In this document: one piece after another, positions 16,945 to 24,562 of the stretch | How the letters are laid out: each line of letters begins with the position of its first letter | Position numbering within the stretch: position 1 is the first letter of the stretch | Assembly (NCBI GenBank): GCA_021798135.1 | Contig: JAJZYI010000002.1 | Coordinates: 1 to 32,558 of the forward strand | Reading direction: 5' to 3' | DNA length: 32,558 bases | Origin: Actinomycetes bacterium | GTDB taxonomy: Bacteria; Actinomycetota; Acidimicrobiia; Acidimicrobiales; UBA8190 | Translations under genes and position numbers: made by a program | Notes under the pieces: model-generated | Database searches by the model: none | What the model was told of the DNA's origin: nothing | What the model saw: only the letters and a program-made list of their open reading frames with translations

Positions 16945-19086
16945 GTGAGCGCCGTTCGCGTCCGCCTGGCGGTGGCGGCAACCGTGGCCGTGGGGCGAGC
17001 GTCGCGGTGGCTGGGGCGGGGCAGCGGCTCGGTCGTCGGGGGAAGGGCGGGCCTGGCCATCGCTCCCGACCTCGTCCGCTCGCTCGCCGCCGACCGGATG
17101 GTCGCGCTGGTGAGCGCCACGAACGGCAAGACGACCACGACCCGGCTCCTCGTCACTGCCCTCGGTGGCACTGACCGGGTGGCGACGTCGGCGGCGGGCG
17201 CCAACCTGCCCGCCGGCATCGCCGCAGCGCTGGCGGGCGCCGATCCCGGCAGCCCCGCCGTCCTGGAGGTCGACGAGGGCTACCTGGCATCGGTGGCGGA
17301 CGCGGTGCGGCCGACGGTCGTCGCGCTGCTGAACCTGTCGCGTGACCAGCTCGACCGCGTCAGCGAGGTCCGCGCCATCGCGACGAGGTGGCGGGCTGCG
17401 CTCAGCCGCCTGCAAGGCACCACCGTCGTGGCCAACGCCGACGACCCCCTGGTCGCGTGGGCGGCGTCGTCGGCGCCGTCCGTGCGGTGGGTCGCCGCCG
17501 GACAGCTGTGGCGTGCCGATGCCACCGGCTGCCCGTCGTGCGGCGGCCGCATCCAGTTCGGCGGTGACGAGGGCGACGTGGGGTGGGCCTGCCCCGCGTG
17601 CGGGCTGCGCCGGCCGGAGCCGATGGCAGTGCTGCGGGGCACCACGCTGGGGCTCGCCGACGGGCGGCGGCTGCCCGTCGCGACCAGGCTCCCGGGCCGG
17701 TGCAACGTGGCGAACGCCGCCATGGCCGCAGTGGCGGCCGAGGTGATGGGCGTCGACGCGGCGGAGGCGCTCGCGTCGATGGCGGCCGTGGCCGAGGTAG
17801 AGGGCCGGTTCGCCGTGGCCCGCCATCGCTGCGGGGCGGACGGGCACGAGGTGGCGGCGCGGCTGCTGCTGGCGAAGAACCCAGCAGGGTGGGTGGAGCT
17901 GCTCGACCTCCTCGACGGCGGTCGCAGCGAGCCGCGGCCGGTGGTCGTCGGCATCAACGCGCGGATCGCCGACGGGCGCGACCCGTCGTGGCTGTGGGAC
18001 GTGGCGTTCGAGCGGCTGGAGGGTCGGCTCGTGGTCGCCACAGGCGAGCGGGCGTGGGATCTGGCCGTCCGCCTGCGCAGCGCCGGGGTCGACCATCGCG
18101 TCGAGCCCGACCAGGTGGCGGCGCTGCACGTGCCGGGGGTGGCCGAGGTCGACTACGCCGGCAACTACACGGCGTTCCAGGAGCTGCGGCGGCGGCTCGA
18201 CCGTGGGCGGGGAAGGCGGGATCGCTCCGGCGAGCAGCCGCGAGTGGTCGCCGGCGCCCCGGCCGCGGGATCGGGCGGGCGGGCACGTCCGTCGGGCAGC
18301 GAGCTGCGGGTCGTCGTGGTCCACCCGGAGCTGCTGGGGACGTACGGCGACGGCGGCAACGCGACGGTGCTCGCGGCACGGGCGGCCTGGCGGGGGCACG
18401 ACGTGGACGTGGTCCTGGCCGGCGCCGACGACCCGCTGCCCGCCTCGGGGGACGTGTACCTGCTCGGCGGGGGCGAGGACGGGCCGCAGGTGCAGGCCGC
18501 GGCCGTGCTGGCGCAGACCTCGCTGCGCCGGGCGGTCGACGGTGGCGCCGTCCTGCTCGCCGTCTGCGCCGGCTTCCAGGTCGTGGGGACCTCGTTCCCG
18601 GGGCCCGACGGCCTGCTGCGAGACGGCCTGGGCCTGCTCGACGTCGCGACGGTCAAGCGCAACGGACCGAGAGCCGTCGGCGAGCTGCTGGCGGAGCCGG
18701 TCGCAGCGGAGGAGGGCGCCGGCGAGCCGGTGGCCCGGGGCCTGGTGGCGTCGGGCGGTCTGCTCACTGGCTTCGAGAACCACAGCGGCGCCACCACGCT
18801 GGGACCGGCGGTGCGGCCGCTCGGCCACGTGACGCGCGGTGTCGGCAACGACGGCGGCGGCGGCGAGGGCGCGTGGTCCGGCCGGGTCGTCGGGACCTAC
18901 CTGCACGGTCCCGTCCTGGCGCGCAACCCGGCGCTCGCCGACGCGCTGCTGGCGATGGCCCTCGGAGCGGCGCCGGAGCCGATCGACGACGCGGAGGAAG
19001 CCGAGCTCCGTCGGGAGCGGATCGGTGCCGCGACCGCGGCCGACCGGGGGCGGCTCGGTCGGTTCCGGGTCCATCGACGCCACTGA
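16945..19086 (+). CDS. murT-gatD: MurT-GatD single-chain fusion: lipid II D-Glu amidation (Mur-ligase-like + glutamine amidotransferase)
   Basis: MurT part: SATNGKTTTTRLL P-loop, CPSCGG..CPACG Cys4 zinc ribbon, DUF1727 INARIADGRDPSWLWDVAFE; GatD part: LLGTYGDGGNATVL, VCAGFQVVG (Cys), GTYLHGPVLARNP (His). One uninterrupted frame. Confidence 0.93.
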   Translation: MSAVRVRLAVAATVAVGRASRWLGRGSGSVVGGRAGLAIAPDLVRSLAADRMVALVSATNGKTTTTRLLVTALGGTDRVATSAAGANLPAGIAAALAGADPGSPAVLEVDEGYLASVADAVRPTVVALLNLSRDQLDRVSEVRAIATRWRAALSRLQGTTVVANADDPLVAWAASSAPSVRWVAAGQLWRADATGCPSCGGRIQFGGDEGDVGWACPACGLRRPEPMAVLRGTTLGLADGRRLPVATRLPGRCNVANAAMAAVAAEVMGVDAAEALASMAAVAEVEGRFAVARHRCGADGHEVAARLLLAKNPAGWVELLDLLDGGRSEPRPVVVGINARIADGRDPSWLWDVAFERLEGRLVVATGERAWDLAVRLRSAGVDHRVEPDQVAALHVPGVAEVDYAGNYTAFQELRRRLDRGRGRRDRSGEQPRVVAGAPAAGSGGRARPSGSELRVVVVHPELLGTYGDGGNATVLAARAAWRGHDVDVVLAGADDPLPASGDVYLLGGGEDGPQVQAAAVLAQTSLRRAVDGGAVLLAVCAGFQVVGTSFPGPDGLLRDGLGLLDVATVKRNGPRAVGELLAEPVAAEEGAGEPVARGLVASGGLLTGFENHSGATTLGPAVRPLGHVTRGVGNDGGGGEGAWSGRVVGTYLHGPVLARNPALADALLAMALGAAPEPIDDAEEAELRRERIGAATAADRGRLGRFRVHRRH

Positions 19087-19111
19087 GCCACTGCGAGGCA
19101 GGTGCGGCGGC

Positions 19112-20464
19112 CTACGGCGGTGGCCGGCGGATCCTCGATGGTCGTGGCTGGCGGTTGCCGGCCGCCCGGCGGAGGATGCGGCGGGCGCGCTCGGCATGAT
19201 CGCCACCGGTCTCGTCACCGGGGTCGGTGCGCGGCAGGTCGAGTGGCGGCGGGAGCCAGTGCCAGTCGCCCGGTCCGCCAGCGAGGGTGAACCCCTCGAA
19301 GGTCTTCTGCCGGTGGTGGAACGAGCAGAGCCGGGCGAGGTTGCGGAGCTCGGTCCGTCCGCCCAGCGCGAGCGGGACGACGTGGTCGATCTCGAGGTAG
19401 CGACGGTTGCCGCAGCCGGGGACGACGCACACAGGGTCACGCGCCACCAGCGCCGTGCGCAGCCGGGCATTGATGGTGCGCCCGAGGTGGGAGACCGCCG
19501 TCACGTCGGAGCCGTCGGCGACGGCGGCCGACAGGGACGCCTGGGCGGCCAGCTGCCGGACCACGTCCACCGGGACGGGACCTGCACCGTCCACCTCGCA
19601 CCGTTCCCCGGGGCGCACGCTGCCGCGCTGGTACGCGGCGGCGTCGACGCGCACGATGATCGAGGCGCGCGGCGCGGAGACGGCATCGCCGAGGACGAGG
19701 CGAGTGAGCGCGTCCGCAGCACAGGCGCGGTCCGGCGGGTGCGTCCCGGCGCGACGGGCGTCGGACCGCACCGCTCGCGCCTCGTCCTCGATCCTGGCCC
19801 AGATGCGGGCGCCTACGTCGGGGGTGAGGCGCCCGTCGAGGCGGAACGTGCCGTCGGGATCGGTCCAGCGTCGCAGGCACCGCGACCGGTGGATGCGCGC
19901 GTATGCCGCCCGCTGGTCGGTCGCCGCCGCCCGGACCCTGCGACACTGCTCGCGCAATGCCTGCAGGCTGGAGCCGCCGACGCCCTGCAGCAGCGCCTGC
20001 TCGGAGCCGGGATCGGCGGCGACGGCGCCCGTGACCTCCCGCACCTGGGGGAGGGACAGGTCGCCGCGGCGCAGGGCCCGGTCCGTCGCCGATCCGGCGA
20101 CGAGGTCCTGCGCCGCCCGGAGCAGGCCGGCGGCGCTGCCGACCGAGTCACCGGTCTCCGCAGCGAGCCAGTGCGCGGCCGAGCGGTGGGCGCCGCCCGC
20201 CCAGCTCTGCGTGGCGTCGACCCGCCGCGCGGCCAGGAGCCGCCCGGCCTGGGCGAGGCGCTCGAGCGTGGAGAACTGCGCGACGACCCGCTTGGCGTCG
20301 TCGCCCGAGAGCCGGTCGGGCGCCAGCTCCTCCACCACCCGTCGGAGCCGTTCCGTGAGGTCGCTCAACAGCGCCGGCTGGGTCGCCTCGGTCGGCCCGG
20401 TCGGAACCGCGAGCCCGTCGGGCCGGGCCGGCTCGGTCGGACGCTCGGGGTCGCGCGGTGCCAC
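19112..20464 (-). CDS. DUF222 / HNH endonuclease domain protein (13E12-repeat-like)
   Basis: CVVPGCGNRRYLEIDHVVPLALGGRTELRNLARLCSFHHR HNH motif with DUF222-like N-terminus. Confidence 0.92.
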   Translation of the reverse strand: MAPRDPERPTEPARPDGLAVPTGPTEATQPALLSDLTERLRRVVEELAPDRLSGDDAKRVVAQFSTLERLAQAGRLLAARRVDATQSWAGGAHRSAAHWLAAETGDSVGSAAGLLRAAQDLVAGSATDRALRRGDLSLPQVREVTGAVAADPGSEQALLQGVGGSSLQALREQCRRVRAAATDQRAAYARIHRSRCLRRWTDPDGTFRLDGRLTPDVGARIWARIEDEARAVRSDARRAGTHPPDRACAADALTRLVLGDAVSAPRASIIVRVDAAAYQRGSVRPGERCEVDGAGPVPVDVVRQLAAQASLSAAVADGSDVTAVSHLGRTINARLRTALVARDPVCVVPGCGNRRYLEIDHVVPLALGGRTELRNLARLCSFHHRQKTFEGFTLAGGPGDWHWLPPPLDLPRTDPGDETGGDHAERARRILRRAAGNRQPRPSRIRRPPP

Positions 20465-20596
20465 CGTGACAGCATGACGCGAGGGTGTGCCGGGAGAGAG
20501 GGTGTGCCGGGCGCGAGGGCACGGACCGCCGCAGCTGCGCGAGCCTCCCTCGGGGGCGAGGCCCCGTCGGCCGGAAGGCCCCGTCGACCGGGAAGC

Positions 20597-21649
20597 TCAG
20601 TCCCGGCGCACCGCCCAGCGGCGGGGGTCGCCGTCGCCGTGCGCCGACGAGCTGTCGTGCTCGCCGGTCCAGGCGGCGGGCGTCCCGCCGAGGGCCCAGG
20701 CCCGACGCCATGGAGAGGCGTCGGGGCCCCGGGCGTCCTGGACGGTCGTGCCGGCGGCGGCCTGGCGCCGGGCGGTCCACCAGTCGGTGCGGGACTCGGC
20801 CGCCAGGGTCGCCAGCGCCGTCTCGAGCCGCGCCGACAGGTGCCGGGCGTCCTCGCCGTCCTCGGGGTACAGCGGTGCGCCGACGACGACCGTGGTGCGG
20901 GCGCGCCGGACGCGCGTGCCGCCCTTGGGGAGGATCCGGTGGGTGCCGGCCAGGTGGACGGGGATGACCGGGCGACCGGTGCGCGCCGCCGGGAGGCTGG
21001 CGGCCCGGTGCAGCTCCTGCTGCCAGCCGTCGGGCGAACGGCCCCCTTCTGGGAAGATGAGGAGGCTCCAGCCGTCCTCGACGAGTGCCGTGGCTTCGTC
21101 GACCGACCGCCGGCTCACCCGGTTGCGCTCCAGCGGGATGGCCCCGAGGAGCCCGGCCCACAGATGGGCCTTCCACCGCCGGTCGAAGAAGTGGTCGGCG
21201 GCCGCCGCCACCACGGTGCGGTGGCGGATGCGGTCGGGCAGGACTGACAGCAGCAGCGGCGTGTCGAGGTGGCTGGTGTGGTTGGCGACGATCACGACGG
21301 GCGCTTCGGCCATGTCGAGCAGCTCGGCGCCGCGGACGAGCGGGGACGCCAGGAGGTGGACCGCCGGGCGGGTGAGGTTGTCGGTGACCATCGCGCGGGC
21401 GAGGCGGACGGGGTACCGGCGGGCCCAGGCCGTGTCGTACTCGTCGCCCAGCCCGGAGGACGGCACCGGCCTGGCGACGGTCCCGGGCCACGTCGGCGCG
21501 CCCCACGGGAACGGTGCCGGCCTGGTCGCCCTGCGCAGGCGGGCGCGCGCGAGGCGGCCGACCCCGGTGACGGCCGAGGCCGACCATGCGCGCCGTCCCG
21601 TCGGCTGCCGGCCGGCTCCGAGGTCTGGGTCGCGGCGTGCTGCGGTCAT
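20597..21649 (-). CDS. 1-acyl-sn-glycerol-3-phosphate acyltransferase family (PlsC)
   Basis: VANHTSHLD (HX4D), LLIFPEGGRS, VIPVHLAGTHRILPKG. Confidence 0.9.
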   Translation of the reverse strand: MTAARRDPDLGAGRQPTGRRAWSASAVTGVGRLARARLRRATRPAPFPWGAPTWPGTVARPVPSSGLGDEYDTAWARRYPVRLARAMVTDNLTRPAVHLLASPLVRGAELLDMAEAPVVIVANHTSHLDTPLLLSVLPDRIRHRTVVAAAADHFFDRRWKAHLWAGLLGAIPLERNRVSRRSVDEATALVEDGWSLLIFPEGGRSPDGWQQELHRAASLPAARTGRPVIPVHLAGTHRILPKGGTRVRRARTTVVVGAPLYPEDGEDARHLSARLETALATLAAESRTDWWTARRQAAAGTTVQDARGPDASPWRRAWALGGTPAAWTGEHDSSSAHGDGDPRRWAVRRD

Positions 21650-21659
21650 GCTCCTGCCC

Positions 21660-23246
21660 TCACCGGACGTCGGCGATCATGAGCGGCGGGGCGTGGAGGT
21701 GGGTGACCGACGGGCTCGGCCCGACCACGTCGGCAGCGATCTCGAGCGCGTCGGCCAGGGTGGACGCCGGGCGGAAGCCGAGCCGCCGGACCGTCGAGGG
21801 CTCCCCCCCGACGACCACGACGGCGCCGAGGTGGTCGAGGGCGTGGGCGCACCAGTACCACATGTAGAAGGGGTGGACGCCGTGGTAGGCGTGGCCGGTG
21901 CGGTAGAGGTGGACGTACCAGGGGTCGGTGGCGAACGCCTCTTCCCACTTGTGGATCTCGGCCGGATCGGTGGTCTCGGCCAGGATCTCCTCGTAGAAGT
22001 CGATGTAGCTGGGATGGTGGCCGGGGTGGAAGGCCTTGCGCGTGGGATGGCTCATGATGAGCACGCCGCCCTCGCGCACGAGCGGCCTGCCCCGGTACAG
22101 GTTGAAGAAGTACCCGAGGCCCAGGCAGGCGACGAGGATCGGGTTCATGATGGAGTTGACGTTGTACGGGCTGATGTACGGGAGCCCCATGGTGAGCACG
22201 TCGCTCTGGCCGTCGACCTCCACCAGCTGCTGGGCGTGGACGTGCCCGGTCGTGACGGCGTGGACGGCCTCGACCTCACCGGCCTGCACCGATGTCATGC
22301 GGTGGGGACCGGCGATGCCGTGCAGCACGCTCCGGGCCAGGCGGGCCGGCGTCCGCGCCAGGGCGGCGCTCGACGCCACGAAGGCGGCCCGGTCGCGGGC
22401 GCTCCACTCCCACTCCCTGCGCTGGAGGAACCGGAACTGCTCCGGGAAGGCGTCGTTGTTCAGGGTGGTCTCGATCTGGAAGACCCGGACGCCGCTGGCG
22501 GCGATGAGGCGTCCCATGCGCCAGTTGCTGCTGTGCAGCTCGGACCGGTGCTGGTCCATGAACGAGCGGCTGTGACGCATGGTGTGGGCATTGTGGTGGT
22601 GGCGCAGGCTGCGGTACGAGGCCAGGCCGGTGGCCACCGACTTGTGGCCGCCGTCCATGGCGACCAGGTTGATGTTGACGTAGACGAGCAGGTCGGACTC
22701 CGCCGCCCGGCGCGAGAGCTCCACGTCCTCGCCCTGGTCGGTCGTGCCGAGGTGGACCAGCTCGGACGGGTCCTCGGCATCGTGCTGGCGCAGCAGGCCG
22801 TGCGGGGCGAAGGCGTCGTAGATCCGGTCGCCGAGCGCGTGGCGCAGCTCCGCCTCGGTCATGCGGCGGTGCAGCGCCAGCGCGGCGATCAGCACCACGT
22901 CGTCGACGCCCGCCTCGGCCGCCAGGTCGAGCACCTGCTCGATGACGAGCTGCCGGTTGTCGGGCCGGCGCATGGGGGGCAGGGGCAGGGACACGTCGTC
23001 GAAGGCGATGGTGAGCCTCATGCCGGGCCGCAGCAGGCTGCGCAGCGGCTGGCTGTCGCCGAGGGGGTGGTCCAGGGCGTGGCGGACGGCGGCCACCGGG
23101 TCGGCGAGCGGCTCGATCGGCTCGGGCGCGTAGACCACCCGGCTGCCCTGCGGCAGGCGCTCCAGGCGGTAGCCCTCGCCGTGCCAGAACAGCGTCGGCG
23201 GGGTGGACCGGTCCACCTCCAGCACATAGCCGGGTCTGGGGCTCAT
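21660..23246 (-). CDS. LarA-like (lactate racemase N-terminal / DUF2088) protein, 528 aa
   Basis: FDDVSLPLPPM, ALHRRMTEAELRHALGDRIYD, GTTDQGEDVELSR, MDGGHKSVATGLASYRSLRHHHNAHT. Confidence 0.8.
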   Translation of the reverse strand: MSPRPGYVLEVDRSTPPTLFWHGEGYRLERLPQGSRVVYAPEPIEPLADPVAAVRHALDHPLGDSQPLRSLLRPGMRLTIAFDDVSLPLPPMRRPDNRQLVIEQVLDLAAEAGVDDVVLIAALALHRRMTEAELRHALGDRIYDAFAPHGLLRQHDAEDPSELVHLGTTDQGEDVELSRRAAESDLLVYVNINLVAMDGGHKSVATGLASYRSLRHHHNAHTMRHSRSFMDQHRSELHSSNWRMGRLIAASGVRVFQIETTLNNDAFPEQFRFLQRREWEWSARDRAAFVASSAALARTPARLARSVLHGIAGPHRMTSVQAGEVEAVHAVTTGHVHAQQLVEVDGQSDVLTMGLPYISPYNVNSIMNPILVACLGLGYFFNLYRGRPLVREGGVLIMSHPTRKAFHPGHHPSYIDFYEEILAETTDPAEIHKWEEAFATDPWYVHLYRTGHAYHGVHPFYMWYWCAHALDHLGAVVVVGGEPSTVRRLGFRPASTLADALEIAADVVGPSPSVTHLHAPPLMIADVR

Positions 23247-24562
23247 GGGGTGCGTCCTTTCCGGGTTCCGGACCTGCGCGTGCCGCCGGCACCCGAGCGG
23301 CCGCCAGCGGGCCGGGGCGCGCCGCTGGCGACGGTCCGGGGAGCCCGCTCGTCCGGCGGCACCTGGCGTGGCGGCCGCTGACCGGGCTCGAACACGATCT
23401 TCACGGCTCCGCGTCGACCGGCGGCACCGGCGTGGGCGAGCGCCTCGGCGTAGCGCTCCAGGGGGTAGCGGGCGGACACCAGTCGGCCGAGCCCGGCGGC
23501 GGCGACGACGTCGAAGGCGAGGTCGAACGTGCGGCGGCCGCCGGCCTCCAGTCCGTAGGCGTAGGTCCCGGCCAGGGTGACCTGGCGGTGCCACAGGGGA
23601 GCCAGGTCGACGTGCAGCCGACCGGGCATGCCGACGAGCACCACCCGGCCGCGGGGCCTGACCATGGCGAGGCTGGCGGCGAGCGACGCACTGCTGCCGA
23701 CGCAGTCGACGACGACGTCGGCACCGGCGGTGACCTGGCCGGCCAGCCGCAGCGAGCGTGTGGCGCGGCGCACCGACCGGTCGAGCTGGTCCGGCTCGAC
23801 CGCCCGGTCGGCACCGAGCTCGAGGGCGAGGGACCGCTGGTGCGGGTAGCGCGCGCCGACGAGCAGCTGGCCCGGGTCGGACAGCCGGCGGAGGGCGGCG
23901 ACGGTGGCGAGCCCGAGCGTGCCGGCGCCGAGCACCGCGACGCATGCCCCATCGGCCACCTCGGCGGCCAGCGCGCCGTGCACCGCGCACGCGGTGGGCT
24001 CGACCATCACCGCGTCCTCGTCGCTCAGGCCGTCGGGCACGGCGTGGAGCTGGCTGGCGTGGGCGACCAGGCCGGCCGCCGACCAGCCGCCCCCCGTGTC
24101 GGCGCAGTAGCCGATCTGCAGGCCCGGCGAGAGGTGGCCGACGGCAAGGTGCTGGCAGGCGCCGGTGTCGCCCGCGGCACAGGCGGGGCACGGCGGCTCC
24201 ACGCCTCGCGGCACGCAGCCGATCACGGGCTCGATCACGACGCGGCTGCCGGCGGCCAGCGGCGATCCGTCGGGCGGCTGCTCGAGCGTGCCGACCACCT
24301 CGTGGCCGGGCACGAAGGGGAAGCTGACCATCTCCTCGAAGTACCGCGAGCTGGCCCCGTCCACGGTGGCCAGGTCCGAGCCGCAGATCCCGGCCAGCAG
24401 GGGGCGGACACGACCCCACGCCGGTCCCGGCAGGTCCGGCTGGTCGGCGTCGACCATGCGCAGCGGCCCGGCCGCGGCGCCGTGCCCGCTGCCCCGGAGC
24501 GTGGCGGCGACGCGGGCGGCGGCGAAGCGGGCCACGGCCCGCTCGAACACCAGTGCCTTCAT
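23243..24562 (-). CDS. Zinc-dependent alcohol dehydrogenase (MDR superfamily)
   Basis: GICGSDL, GHEVVGTLE, structural-Zn-like CPACAAGDTGACQH, VLGAGTLGLATVAAL cofactor motif; ATGA overlap with the LarA-like gene. Confidence 0.92.
   Translation of the reverse strand: MKALVFERAVARFAAARVAATLRGSGHGAAAGPLRMVDADQPDLPGPAWGRVRPLLAGICGSDLATVDGASSRYFEEMVSFPFVPGHEVVGTLEQPPDGSPLAAGSRVVIEPVIGCVPRGVEPPCPACAAGDTGACQHLAVGHLSPGLQIGYCADTGGGWSAAGLVAHASQLHAVPDGLSDEDAVMVEPTACAVHGALAAEVADGACVAVLGAGTLGLATVAALRRLSDPGQLLVGARYPHQRSLALELGADRAVEPDQLDRSVRRATRSLRLAGQVTAGADVVVDCVGSSASLAASLAMVRPRGRVVLVGMPGRLHVDLAPLWHRQVTLAGTYAYGLEAGGRRTFDLAFDVVAAAGLGRLVSARYPLERYAEALAHAGAAGRRGAVKIVFEPGQRPPRQVPPDERAPRTVASGAPRPAGGRSGAGGTRRSGTRKGRTP

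Noticed and set aside
15254-16948. ATG 15254 with a good GAGGAG Shine-Dalgarno opening MSSDHRELDPPPPLPG...
   Set aside because: The frame continues without a stop through the out-of-frame HAD/PlsC gene and becomes low-complexity; not convincing as a protein. The upstream promoter-like signal is kept only as an sRNA hypothesis.
20521-20596. Several GGGGC/GCCCC hairpins downstream of the PlsC gene
   Set aside because: Plausible terminator location but stems are only about 5 bp and many alternatives pair equally well in GC-rich DNA; not listed as a feature.
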